A stretch of 13,770 nt of DNA from an uncultured Bacteroidales bacterium. Lineage in GTDB: Bacteria > Bacteroidota > Bacteroidia > Bacteroidales > Muribaculaceae. Below the pieces are notes generated by a model, which was not told where the DNA came from, did not search any database, and saw only the letters and a program-made list of their open reading frames with translations. Shown piece after piece: positions 1-6,542 of this stretch. The DNA is taken from positions 1 through 13,770 of the forward strand of contig URNY01000070.1 in assembly GCA_900549375.1 (NCBI GenBank), in the 5' to 3' direction. Made by a program: the position numbers and the translations under genes. Position 1 is the first letter of the stretch, and each line of letters begins with the position of its first letter.

Positions 1-525
1 ACCACCGCCGACCTGTTCGACGGCTTCGACACGATTACCGAAAAGGAAATCGCCAACGGTGCTATCGCCGAAGCCGAGGGCAACTACATGAAGTTCACCG
101 ACGCGATTACTCCGGCTAATGCCGTTGACATCGCCAAGGAGATTCTGTTCTCCCTCGACCCGCGCCTCCGCTCACAAGACCTCTATCTCTACTGTTCGCA
201 GGACTTCGTCGACAAGTACAACGAAGGCTACCTGCTCACTCACGGCGGCATACCGTACAACACGCAGTACGGACAGCAAGCCGTTGAAGGCTCTAACGGC
301 AAGCTGAAATTTTGCCCCCTCTACAATAAGGCAGGCTCAAAGTTCATGCACGTTACCACCAAGGCAAATATGCTCGTCGGTTACGACCAGATGGGCGACG
401 TGGAAAACGTGATGGTGAAAGAGTATGCACCCTTCATCCTCTCGTACATCGCCACTATGTTCTTCGGTGTGCAGTTTGAAACGCTCGACAAACGCCGTTT
501 CAAAACCATTGAAATAACCGTCTAA
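1..525 (+). CDS. Probable phage major capsid protein, C-terminal part (5' end outside window)
   Basis: The reading frame is open from base 1, so the gene begins before the window; the ATG at 88 is internal. About 174 residues are visible. The C-terminal third shows a pattern I associate with capsid proteins of Bacteroidales prophages: NMLVGYDQMGD (a short hydrophobic strand plus acidic turn), then KEYAPFILSYIATMFFGVQF and a final DKRRF motif. HK97-type capsid proteins often end in a similar strand-rich segment with a 'GVQ...D' ending. No protease, signal peptide or membrane segment is visible. The next gene starts 12 bases downstream in the same direction, which fits a late structural operon. 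The capsid call rests on resemblance from memory and on neighbours (probable tail gene, terminase 4 kb on); another virion structural protein is possible. Confidence 0.6.
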   Translation, partial: TTADLFDGFDTITEKEIANGAIAEAEGNYMKFTDAITPANAVDIAKEILFSLDPRLRSQDLYLYCSQDFVDKYNEGYLLTHGGIPYNTQYGQQAVEGSNGKLKFCPLYNKAGSKFMHVTTKANMLVGYDQMGDVENVMVKEYAPFILSYIATMFFGVQFETLDKRRFKTIEITV

Positions 526-537
526 TTCTCCGCTACT

Positions 538-1125
538 ATGGCAAATAAATGTACATCTATACAGAAATCGCTCGGTTGGTGCCAAGGCACTCCCGAGCTT
601 CCCGGTGTGAAACGCCGTATCTACTACCTCGCCAAGAGCGAAATTGTGGCGTTCCCACAACTCCCTCGTGATGAACTCGGTCGTGCCACTTCCGCTACCC
701 TTGCCGGTGACTTCACACTCGCCGCTGATGTCAAGTGGAAGTATATCGACATCCTTCCCGACAAGTCGCAGCTTACCTCCGAGGCGCAGGGCGAACTGCC
801 CTCGCAGACGCAGCTCAACAAGCTCACTGCCGTTCACCCAGGTGTCGGTGCTGATGCGTCAGCAGCTGCTGCCTACATCAACAACACCGACAATGTGTTT
901 GTCGTGGAAGATATGAAAGGCAATCACCGCGTCCTCGGTAACGACAAGTGGAACACGAAAGCCACTGTCGCACAGGATTTGGGTCAGGGTGCCACCGGCA
1001 CAACCTCGACCACAATCTCCGTCGAGGCTACCGACGAAGTGCCTGCACCATTCTATGTCGGCAACCTCGAAACCGAGGACGGCGATATTGACTGCTCCGC
1101 TACCGGCACAGTCAAGAAAGCGTAA
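538..1125 (+). CDS. Probable phage tail or head-tail structural protein
   Basis: 195 residues, ATG start 12 bases after the capsid stop. The N-terminal half (GVKRRIYYLAKSEIVAFPQL) looks like beta strands; the middle (KWKYIDILPDKSQLTSEAQG) is followed by a region rich in Ala, Asn and Thr. RVLGNDKW and an acidic VPAPFYVG segment lie near the C-terminus. There is no enzymatic motif, signal peptide or membrane segment. Size, predicted strand-rich make-up and position directly after the capsid gene fit a major tail (tube) protein or a similar virion subunit. I recall related proteins in Bacteroides prophage-like elements annotated only as hypothetical, so the structural role is inferred mainly from context. 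It probably shares a transcript with the capsid gene and the following phosphoribosyltransferase-like gene. Confidence 0.5.
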   Translation: MANKCTSIQKSLGWCQGTPELPGVKRRIYYLAKSEIVAFPQLPRDELGRATSATLAGDFTLAADVKWKYIDILPDKSQLTSEAQGELPSQTQLNKLTAVHPGVGADASAAAAYINNTDNVFVVEDMKGNHRVLGNDKWNTKATVAQDLGQGATGTTSTTISVEATDEVPAPFYVGNLETEDGDIDCSATGTVKKA

Positions 1126-1148
1126 CGGCCCATTCTCCACATAACCCT

Positions 1149-1820
1149 ATGGATAGAGCCGTCAGGAAAGGAGCTGTATCGTTGGACGAGATGTTGAACA
1201 ACATCGAAGTGCCTTCGCTCGATGTTCCCGACCTCGACGGCTCTTTTGTTCCCACAGGAGAAGCAAAAGACTTGTTCGCCGAGAAAAAACGTGCAGCATG
1301 GAAAGACGTGCAGCAAGCCGAGGCTCGTTGCGACTTCGCTCCTAACAAGGTGCGAATTTCCTACCGCAATCCTCAGTTTGGCATTATCTCACTATGGAAA
1401 AAGTCGGTCTACGGCAGAACCTTGACCGACATTAAAGGCGACCCTGAAATGGTCGAAAAATTTGCCGAGGGCATGAACACCCTAATCCGGCAAATTCTCG
1501 GTCACTCGCTCGCCAATGGCGACTGGTGCATCGTTACCTCGCCAAAGCGTCGCCACAAGACCCGGAATTTCGCATCGCTTATTTCCACTCGTCTTGCTGA
1601 ATTGCTCGGCATACCGTTTTACGAAGACCTTGCCGAGTGCCACTCCAAGCATCGTGTCGGGGCTGTCTTTACCTTTGGCAAGACACCGCCCACAGAAAGT
1701 AATATTATCGTTTTTGACGATTTCGTTACCACCGGCGCCACGATGATTTCAATGCGAGAGCTGCTGATGTCACTCGGCAAAAATCTCGTGTTCTTCACCG
1801 GAATAAACAATAAGCTATAA
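1149..1820 (+). CDS. Phosphoribosyltransferase-like (ComF-type) protein in phage module
   Basis: 223 residues. The diagnostic feature is the PRPP-binding loop of type I phosphoribosyltransferases at about residues 185-198, NIIVFDDFVTTGAT: hydrophobic strand, two acidic residues (D190, D191), then TTGAT. Upstream, a strand and turn at about 131-137 (WCIVTSP) and a basic stretch (KRRHKTRNF) fit the order seen in ComF and related proteins. The N-terminal 60 residues are hydrophilic with no known motif and may be an added region. The gene starts 23 bases after the tail gene and overlaps the end of the convergent acetyltransferase gene by 6 bases. The substrate cannot be read from sequence. In a phage it could act in nucleotide salvage or nucleic-acid modification, or may have lost catalysis. 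Confidence 0.7.
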   Translation: MDRAVRKGAVSLDEMLNNIEVPSLDVPDLDGSFVPTGEAKDLFAEKKRAAWKDVQQAEARCDFAPNKVRISYRNPQFGIISLWKKSVYGRTLTDIKGDPEMVEKFAEGMNTLIRQILGHSLANGDWCIVTSPKRRHKTRNFASLISTRLAELLGIPFYEDLAECHSKHRVGAVFTFGKTPPTESNIIVFDDFVTTGATMISMRELLMSLGKNLVFFTGINNKL

Positions 1821-2342
1821 CTCAATAGAATAAAGAACGTGTCGGCGAAGCCAATGTCCTTCTTCTAATGCCGGATGTTCAAACTCTCCGACTTTACTCA
1901 TCCCGATTTTATTCATTACTCTTTCAGACGGCGCATTTACAACAGCCGTGAAAGAGTACAATTTTTTCATCCCTATTGTTCTTGCAAAATTCAAAACTGC
2001 GCTTGCTGCTTCTGTTGCGTAACCATTGTTCCAATATCGCTTGTCAAGTCGCCAACCGATTTCAGTTTCGCCTTTGATTTCAGAATCAAAGCCTATTTCA
2101 TGTAAACCTACATAGCCTATAAACTTGCCGGTTGACTTCAACTGTACAGCAAAAAGCCCGTATCCTTTCGTATTCATCTCACTTATAATTCGATGTGCGA
2201 AGTTGTCGCTGGTCTCTTTGCTTAAAGTATTCGGGAAATATTTCATCACCGATGCATCGCCATTCATCTCTGCAAATGGTAATAAATCGCTATAACGCCA
2301 CTCACGCAAAATAAGTCGTTCTGTTTCTATGCTCTCTATCAT
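1815..2342 (-). CDS. GNAT-family N-acetyltransferase (RimJ/RimL type), antiparallel cargo gene
   Basis: 175 residues read leftward from an ATG at 2342. It has the RimJ/RimL layout: TERLILREW at residues 7-15, a central beta region, the acetyl-CoA-binding motif RYWNNGYATEA at about 102-112, and NAPSERVMNKIGM at about 136-148. Proteins of this type acetylate protein N-termini, antibiotics or small amines; the substrate here is unknown. It is the only protein gene on the minus strand that I accept in the phage module. It is convergent with the phosphoribosyltransferase gene (6-base overlap) and divergent from the packaging operon, and looks more A+T-rich than its neighbours. These traits fit a 'moron', an independently expressed gene carried by a prophage. 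I see no terminator at its 3' end, so its transcript could run antisense into the structural genes. Confidence 0.9.
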   Translation of the reverse strand: MIESIETERLILREWRYSDLLPFAEMNGDASVMKYFPNTLSKETSDNFAHRIISEMNTKGYGLFAVQLKSTGKFIGYVGLHEIGFDSEIKGETEIGWRLDKRYWNNGYATEAASAVLNFARTIGMKKLYSFTAVVNAPSERVMNKIGMSKVGEFEHPALEEGHWLRRHVLYSIEL

Positions 2343-2346
2343 ACTG

Positions 2347-2354
2347 CAAAATTA
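2347..2354 (-). promoter_or_regulatory. Candidate -7 box (TAATTTTG) for the acetyltransferase gene
   Basis: On the minus strand this reads TAATTTTG, an exact match to the Bacteroidota TAnnTTTG box, ending 4 bases before the ATG at 2342. Transcription would begin at or next to the start codon, giving an almost leaderless mRNA. The -33 element is weak: a TTTA at 2378-2381 is slightly too far away. Confidence 0.45.
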
Positions 2355-2367
2355 CACATTTTCCGTC

Positions 2368-2399
2368 TTTTAGAGAGTAAAGTCCTCAGTATAATTTTG
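2368..2399 (+). promoter_or_regulatory. Candidate promoter of the packaging operon
   Basis: TTTT at 2368-2371, a 20-base spacer and TAATTTTG at 2392-2399 match the Bacteroidota TTTG-N19-21-TAnnTTTG consensus apart from one base in the -33 element. Transcription would start near 2405, about 20 bases before the ATG at 2424. Together with the opposing box at 2347-2354 this gap is a compact divergent promoter. Confidence 0.6.
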
Positions 2400-2423
2400 T
2401 GGCAGATAAAATTATATGCCATT

Positions 2424-3029
2424 ATGGACCACAAATTTACCGAACTCATAAAGCAATGGCTTGAAACACCCGAAGCGGAGCGCGACTACTCCGTTGGCGC
2501 TCTTTACATTTTGAAACTCTCCGGCAATCAAATCATGTATCGCAACATCGTTGCTCAACTTGACCGCCGCCACGATGTGGTGGAGTATCAGCTTCAGAAA
2601 TACTACAATTTCCGCGTTCAAGCCCTCACTCATGCGCAAGTCGAGGAAATGGCCGAACAGGTAGAAACCATCGTGGCCGAACATATTCCGCTTGCCGCAG
2701 AAGCCGACAAGCAACCGCAGAAAGGTAAGCGAGCCGACCACGACTCTCTGCCTGACGACATCAAGGCGAAGTATGTTGAGAACCTTTCACTTCTCCAACG
2801 TATGCGTGAGCTGCATCTGCGCCTCCGCTCGCTGTCGCTTGAAAACGCGACCTGCCCGGACTCCGAGCGTTATCCGTTCCTTAAAGAACTGATAGCCCTC
2901 GACAAGAAACTTCATGCCAACTGGCAGACTTACGACCACTATGTAGCCCCCGGCTCCGAGGCCTCGCCCTCGCGATCTGCAAAAGCCAAACGCTCCGCCG
3001 CCGGTAGCAAGAAGTCTGCAAAGAAATGA
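2424..3029 (+). CDS. Conserved-looking phage protein of unknown function with basic C-terminal tail
   Basis: 201 residues from the ATG at 2424. An in-frame TTG at 2397 would lie inside the promoter box, so the ATG is preferred. The protein looks mostly alpha-helical: a helix-rich start (ELIKQWLETPEAERDYSVGAL), a helical middle with many Glu and Leu (about 60-90 and 115-140), and a low-complexity tail at about 178-201 rich in Lys, Ser and Ala, similar in composition to histone H1 tails. The tail could bind DNA or RNA. It is the first gene of the operon leading to terminase; its stop overlaps the next start (ATGA at 3026). I do not recognise a named family. Possible roles are DNA binding in packaging or regulation. 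Confidence 0.75.
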   Translation: MDHKFTELIKQWLETPEAERDYSVGALYILKLSGNQIMYRNIVAQLDRRHDVVEYQLQKYYNFRVQALTHAQVEEMAEQVETIVAEHIPLAAEADKQPQKGKRADHDSLPDDIKAKYVENLSLLQRMRELHLRLRSLSLENATCPDSERYPFLKELIALDKKLHANWQTYDHYVAPGSEASPSRSAKAKRSAAGSKKSAKK

Positions 3030-3547
3030 AAAGGACTGCCAACATTGACCAAATCCTTCGTCCGTTGAAAGAGACGCCGTTTCAGGCTTACCTTTCAAAT
3101 GCCGTGCAGGTGGCCGACATCCTCGAATGGATTTTAGGCCAAGTCGGTGTGGCCGAAGTCTGGCAGACTTCTTTCTCCATTTCCGAGGAATTTCTTCGCC
3201 GACTCTTTTTCATCACAAAGGATAAGCGCGTGAGTCGGATTAACCTTGTGCTCGACCACAAGGCTACCAACAAGACGCTCAAACTTTGGGCGTTCATCAC
3301 CCAAGTTATCGAGCGCACCTATCTTGCTGACAATCACAGCAAGATTTTGTTGGTAAAATCCGAGGACGGAGATACTGTTTCGGTCATTACCTCACAGAAC
3401 TTGACCCGTGGCAACCGCCACGAGTCGGCGTTCATCTCCACCGACCCGGCGATCTTCGCCACACTCAAAGCGCAGGTCGATGATTTAATCACAAACCATT
3501 CAGTGCCTCTCCATGACTTATTCCGAGACCGAATTACAGCAGATTGA
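3026..3547 (+). CDS. PLD-like (phospholipase D superfamily) protein
   Basis: 173 residues; the start overlaps the previous stop (ATGA), implying translational coupling. At residues 104-133 there is a single HKD-like motif: H104-S-K106 on a hydrophobic strand, then TSQNLTRGN with S123 and N125, and E133 nine residues after. This mirrors the 'HxK...GSxNxT...E' signature of PLD-family nucleases. The canonical Asp five residues after Lys is replaced by Lys111, with D114 nearby, so catalysis is uncertain. The N-terminal half (DILEWILGQVGVAEVW, then SISEEFLRRL) looks like a PLD-type alpha/beta lead-in. Single-motif PLD nucleases act as dimers on DNA. Its place between two packaging-operon genes suggests a DNA-processing role, but a non-enzymatic DNA-binding role is possible. 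Confidence 0.65.
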   Translation: MKRTANIDQILRPLKETPFQAYLSNAVQVADILEWILGQVGVAEVWQTSFSISEEFLRRLFFITKDKRVSRINLVLDHKATNKTLKLWAFITQVIERTYLADNHSKILLVKSEDGDTVSVITSQNLTRGNRHESAFISTDPAIFATLKAQVDDLITNHSVPLHDLFRDRITAD

Positions 3548-3788
3548 GAAGTTTGCCTCAATCTACTTGAAAATTTCCGACATCGCCGTAATACTTGATA
3601 TTCCGGCTGATGTGCTGCGTTCGGACATTGCCGACCGCACAACAGACGTGTCGAAAGCCTACCGACGTGGCAAAGCAGCCTCTAAGGTCAAGCTACATTC
3701 CCAAGAAATGATGCTTGCACAGGTAGGCTCTCCACTTGCCATTGAAAACACCCACCGAAACCTGCTCGATATGGAAGACGACGAGTAA
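3513..3788 (+). CDS. Small helix-turn-helix phage protein, possible small-terminase-like
   Basis: 91 residues, ATG at 3513, overlapping the end of the PLD-like gene by 35 bases in another frame. Residues 20-40 (KISDIAVILDIPADVLRSDIA) have the spacing of a helix-turn-helix, followed by SKAYRRGKAASKVKL, a 'ay..Gk' segment often seen just after the DNA-binding domain in phage small terminases. The remaining 30 residues are helical and end in an acidic tail (DMEDDE). It precedes another helix-turn-helix gene by 12 bases. It could be the small terminase subunit itself, a partner of it, or a regulator. The overlap with the previous gene supports co-translation. Confidence 0.7.
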   Translation: MTYSETELQQIEKFASIYLKISDIAVILDIPADVLRSDIADRTTDVSKAYRRGKAASKVKLHSQEMMLAQVGSPLAIENTHRNLLDMEDDE

Positions 3789-3800
3789 ACTCTTACCTAT

Positions 3801-4436
3801 ATGTCATATCCCAACGCCATAGAAGTTTGCCGCGCAGAACTCTTTACCAAAGAGATTGAACTCCGCGACCGTTATCCACAAGCCCTTGTGGATAAGGTTT
3901 TGCGTGTCCGCGAAATGTATAACTGGTTTATCGCCAACCCCGACGGCACAGACCGCGAGTTTGTCGCCGAGGTCTGCCAACGCCACGGCATACACCGCAC
4001 GACGGCCTATTCCGACCTTGCCGTGGTGAAGTCGCTGCTCCCGATGCTCGGCAGCGCATCGCGCGATTTCCACCGTTGGCGCACAAATGAAATGCTGATG
4101 AACACCTACAAAATGGCGGAGAAGCGTAAGGACACTAAGACAATGGAACGAGCGGCAACCGCCTACGGCAAGCTCAACCGCGTTGACCTTGAAGACGAAC
4201 AGGCTATACCGTTCGACCAAATCATGGTGCAACCATTCACGGCTACCGATGATCCGCGTGTCCTCGGCATCGAGCCTATTCCCAATCTCGCAGATAAAAT
4301 CTCTGCGATGATTGAGAAATACCGCCGCGAAACCATCGACATTCAAGATGTCGAGTTCGAGGAAGTCGACCTCGAATTTGAAAATCTATTCCCCGATAAA
4401 CAACAGGAAACCGACACAGACATAGACGATGAGTGA
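3801..4436 (+). CDS. Probable terminase small subunit (DNA-binding packaging protein)
   Basis: 211 residues, ATG at 3801, ending in an ATGAGTGA overlap with the large terminase start at 4429. Residues about 50-78 (DREFVAEVCQRHGIHRTTAYS...) form a clear helix-turn-helix, followed by a helical region (LMNTYKMAEKRKDTKTMERA) that may mediate oligomerisation. A tail from about 175 onward is strongly acidic. Small terminases bind the packaging start on phage DNA, form rings and hand DNA to the large subunit. Position directly upstream of and overlapping terL is the main support; the family itself is not one I can name. The 91-aa protein upstream is the alternative candidate. Confidence 0.65.
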   Translation: MSYPNAIEVCRAELFTKEIELRDRYPQALVDKVLRVREMYNWFIANPDGTDREFVAEVCQRHGIHRTTAYSDLAVVKSLLPMLGSASRDFHRWRTNEMLMNTYKMAEKRKDTKTMERAATAYGKLNRVDLEDEQAIPFDQIMVQPFTATDDPRVLGIEPIPNLADKISAMIEKYRRETIDIQDVEFEEVDLEFENLFPDKQQETDTDIDDE

Positions 4437-6054
4437 GAAACGCATATATTTCAACAAGCCCCAACGCCTGACGCAGCTAATCGGTGCAAACACCACCGTT
4501 ATCGTCGCGGGGCGACGCACCGGCAAAACGGACAGCATAGCTGCTCCGTTTGTTCTGCGCAATATGCAGCGTATGCCCGGCTCGACAGGCGGCTTCGTCG
4601 TGCCGACCTTCAAGCATGGATTGACTAACACAATCCCCGGCTTGCTCGCCGCATGGAAGCGCTGGGGCTTCATCGAGGGACTGCACTATGTCGTGGGCCG
4701 TAAGCCCCCGAAGTCGTTCCGGCAACCTATCATCGACCCGAAAGATTATGAACATGTCATATCTTTCTACAATGGCTCTGTGGCCATCATAATCTCGCAG
4801 GACAGGCCCGGCTCGTCTAACTCGCTGACCTTGTCGTGGCTGCTCGTCGATGAAGCGAAATTTATTGACTACGCCAAACTCAAAGACGAAACGCTCCCGG
4901 CCAACGGCGGCATAAAGTCGCACTTTGGCAAGCACTCCTTCAATCACTCAATTATGATTTTGAGCGATATGCCGCAGACCCAAAAGGGCAGTTGGTTCCT
5001 GCATTACCGCGACAAGATGGACGTGGATCTTATCAGAACGATTGAGGCCACGGTCTATGAGATATGGCGCACCAAAGAGCGCATACGCGCCCTCAACGCC
5101 AAAGGCGAGGCCGTGCCGCCATATCTCAAAGGCTACCTGCGCCGCCTTGACCGCGACCTCAATAAGATGCGCTCCGTTGCGGTCTACTACCGCGAGTATT
5201 CCTCAATCGAGAACTTGCAGCTTCTCGGTGAGAACTATATTAAGCAAATGAAGCGCGACCTTACACCTTTGACCTTCCAAACCTCTATTCTTTGTCAGAG
5301 GATCGGAATTGCAAAGGACGGCTTCTACTCGTCTATGCGCGAGGGGCACAAGTACGATGCCAACGATAATCAGTACCTCGATACTCTCGGATATGATTAT
5401 GACTTCTCGACGCTCGATGCTCGCGCCGACAAGGACGTTGACCCCGACGCCCCCATCTGCATCGGCATGGACTACAACGCCAACATCAACTGGATTGTCG
5501 CCGGTCAACCACGCGACCGCCGACTCAATGTAATCAAATCCTTCTACGTCAAGTTCGAGCGTAAAATCCCGGCACTCGTCCAAGACTTCTGTCGCTATTA
5601 TGCGGAGCACCGAAACAAGACCGTGGTCTACTATTTCGATGCAACCGCTCTCGGCTCAAACTATGCCGTCAACGAGCAGGATTTCCGTTGGGTGGTAGTC
5701 CATGAGTTCGAGCGGCAGGGCTGGCGAGTGGAGGCCGTGTACCTCGGCAACCCCATGCGCCACGATGAAAAGTACCTGCTCATCAACCAGGGCTTCGCAG
5801 GTAAGCAACGCCTCATGCCGTTCTTCAACCGCTCCAACAACGAAGACCTTATCCTCGCCGTCCAGTCAGCCGGTGTAAGCCGCGGACGCAACGGCTTCCA
5901 CAAAGACAAGTCCGGTGAGAAACTTGCCGAGTCCGAAGAAGACCTGCTCGAACACCGCACCGACGGCACCGACGCTTTCGATACCCTCTACATCGGCTGC
6001 GAAAAATTTCCTTATCACGACTCGTTTTCGCTATCCACATCAGGGGTGATTTGA
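4429..6054 (+). CDS. terL: Phage terminase large subunit (packaging ATPase and nuclease)
   Basis: 541 residues, a normal length for TerL. It powers DNA translocation into the prohead and cuts the genome. The ATPase domain shows Walker A at residues 28-34 (GRRTGKT) and a Walker B at about 138-142 (LLVDE). The C-terminal RNase H-fold nuclease is supported by acidic residues in the expected order: D348 in ICIGMDYNAN, D404 in YYFDATALGSN, and D515 and/or D518 in GTDAFDTLYIG. The start at 4429 overlaps the small terminase stop by 8 bases, implying coupling. An intrinsic terminator lies 43 bases after the stop, ending the packaging operon. A portal gene, which usually follows, is absent; a short acidic gene and the restriction cassette come next. 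Confidence 0.95.
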   Translation: MSEKRIYFNKPQRLTQLIGANTTVIVAGRRTGKTDSIAAPFVLRNMQRMPGSTGGFVVPTFKHGLTNTIPGLLAAWKRWGFIEGLHYVVGRKPPKSFRQPIIDPKDYEHVISFYNGSVAIIISQDRPGSSNSLTLSWLLVDEAKFIDYAKLKDETLPANGGIKSHFGKHSFNHSIMILSDMPQTQKGSWFLHYRDKMDVDLIRTIEATVYEIWRTKERIRALNAKGEAVPPYLKGYLRRLDRDLNKMRSVAVYYREYSSIENLQLLGENYIKQMKRDLTPLTFQTSILCQRIGIAKDGFYSSMREGHKYDANDNQYLDTLGYDYDFSTLDARADKDVDPDAPICIGMDYNANINWIVAGQPRDRRLNVIKSFYVKFERKIPALVQDFCRYYAEHRNKTVVYYFDATALGSNYAVNEQDFRWVVVHEFERQGWRVEAVYLGNPMRHDEKYLLINQGFAGKQRLMPFFNRSNNEDLILAVQSAGVSRGRNGFHKDKSGEKLAESEEDLLEHRTDGTDAFDTLYIGCEKFPYHDSFSLSTSGVI

Positions 6055-6079
6055 TGTTGAAAAGCACATGATTTTCAGC

Positions 6080-6096
6080 GGCATAATATATGCCGA
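6080..6096. repeat. Short inverted repeat downstream of terL
   Basis: CGGCAT (6080-6085) and ATGCCG (6091-6096) are perfect 6-base arms around AATAT. There is no T-run after it, so it may be an operator or a small hairpin ahead of the true terminator that begins at 6097. Confidence 0.45.
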
Positions 6097-6122
6097 AATC
6101 CTTGCCTATGTCAAGGATTTTT
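6097..6122 (+). terminator. Intrinsic terminator of the packaging operon
   Basis: AAATCCTTG (6097-6105) pairs perfectly with CAAGGATTT (6113-6121) around a 7-base loop; the last bases of the right arm form the T-run. The -33 element of the next promoter (TTG, 6103-6105) sits in the left arm. Confidence 0.7.
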
Positions 6123-6132
6123 CGTAATTTTG
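6103..6132 (+). promoter_or_regulatory. Candidate promoter for the 88-aa acidic protein gene
   Basis: TTG at 6103-6105, a 19-base spacer and TAATTTTG at 6125-6132 fit the Bacteroidota promoter consensus. Transcription would start near 6138, leaving a leader of about 27 bases before the ATG at 6165. The promoter shares bases with the terminator hairpin of terL. Confidence 0.65.
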
Positions 6133-6164
6133 TGCTTAGAAAACAACATCAAAATCTGCTCCCT

Positions 6165-6431
6165 ATGTCAGTAAAAATCTACGTCGTTGACGACCCCATT
6201 CTTATAAGTTTTATCGAGGACAACGACCTCGACGGCTTCAAGGAATACCTTGACTCCGACGATACTCTCTTGTTCGGCGAACCTGAAACATTCGAGACAG
6301 AGGCCGAAGCCCTCGCGTTCTGCTCCGGCATCGGCCACGGTGTCGATGAACGCGCCCCGGTAGAGCGTTTTCCGCTCCGTTCTTCCGAGCCCGAAGACCT
6401 CCCGTTCATCGAGGCCATCGAGAACTATTGA
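6165..6431 (+). CDS. Small, highly acidic protein of unknown function
   Basis: 88 residues from the ATG at 6165. Upstream in-frame ATGs at 6090 and 6108 lie before the predicted transcription start, so they are rejected. About 23 residues are Asp or Glu and only 5 are Lys or Arg, giving a strong negative charge. The C-terminal part (EAEALAFCSGIG, then DERAPVERFPLRS and PFIEAIE) has a conserved look, as if part of a family widespread in Bacteroidales, but I cannot name it. There is no signal peptide, membrane segment or enzyme motif. It has its own promoter and terminator, so it is a single-gene unit between phage packaging genes and the restriction cassette. Charge and size would allow a DNA-mimic role, but that is only a hypothesis. 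Confidence 0.75.
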   Translation: MSVKIYVVDDPILISFIEDNDLDGFKEYLDSDDTLLFGEPETFETEAEALAFCSGIGHGVDERAPVERFPLRSSEPEDLPFIEAIENY

Positions 6432-6450
6432 CCCCTCTCCATACGTTTTT

Positions 6451-6487
6451 TAACCTCGGTGTGCTTGATTTTCGCACACTGAGGTTA
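6451..6487. terminator. Strong hairpin, probable bidirectional terminator
   Basis: The left arm 6451-6464 (TAACCTCGGTGTGC) pairs with 6474-6487 over 14 positions, one of them a G-U pair, around a 9-base loop. TTTTTT precedes it (6446-6451), which forms a U-run for leftward transcripts; a T-containing stretch follows for rightward ones. It separates the acidic-protein gene from the restriction cassette. Confidence 0.75.
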
Positions 6488-6496
6488 TTATCTTTG
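6465..6496 (+). promoter_or_regulatory. Upstream candidate promoter of the restriction cassette
   Basis: TTG at 6465-6467 lies in the loop of the terminator hairpin, followed after 21 bases by TATCTTTG at 6489-6496, an exact TAnnTTTG box. It would give a leader about 160 bases long. Confidence 0.45.
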
Positions 6497-6503
6497 TCTC
6501 GGA

Positions 6504-6536
6504 TTGCAACAGTCTCAATTTTTTTCGCTAACTTTG
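6504..6536 (+). promoter_or_regulatory. Main candidate promoter of the restriction cassette
   Basis: TTG at 6504-6506, a 22-base spacer (one longer than ideal) and an exact TAACTTTG box at 6529-6536. Transcription would begin near 6542, giving a structured leader of about 120 bases before the methyltransferase gene. Confidence 0.6.
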
Positions 6537-6542
6537 CAATCT

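Noticed and set aside
337..837. Minus-strand frame of 166 codons
   Set aside because: Lies opposite the capsid and tail genes, spans their gap, and its translation has no domain character; a shadow of GC-rich coding DNA.
2397..2423. Upstream TTG start for the 201-aa protein
   Set aside because: It would sit inside the -7 box, before the expected transcription start; the ATG at 2424 is better.
3804..4346. Minus-strand frame of 180 codons
   Set aside because: Entirely antisense to the small terminase gene, which has a clear helix-turn-helix and an overlap with terL.
4477..4947. Minus-strand frame of 156 codons
   Set aside because: Antisense to the TerL ATPase domain with its Walker motifs.
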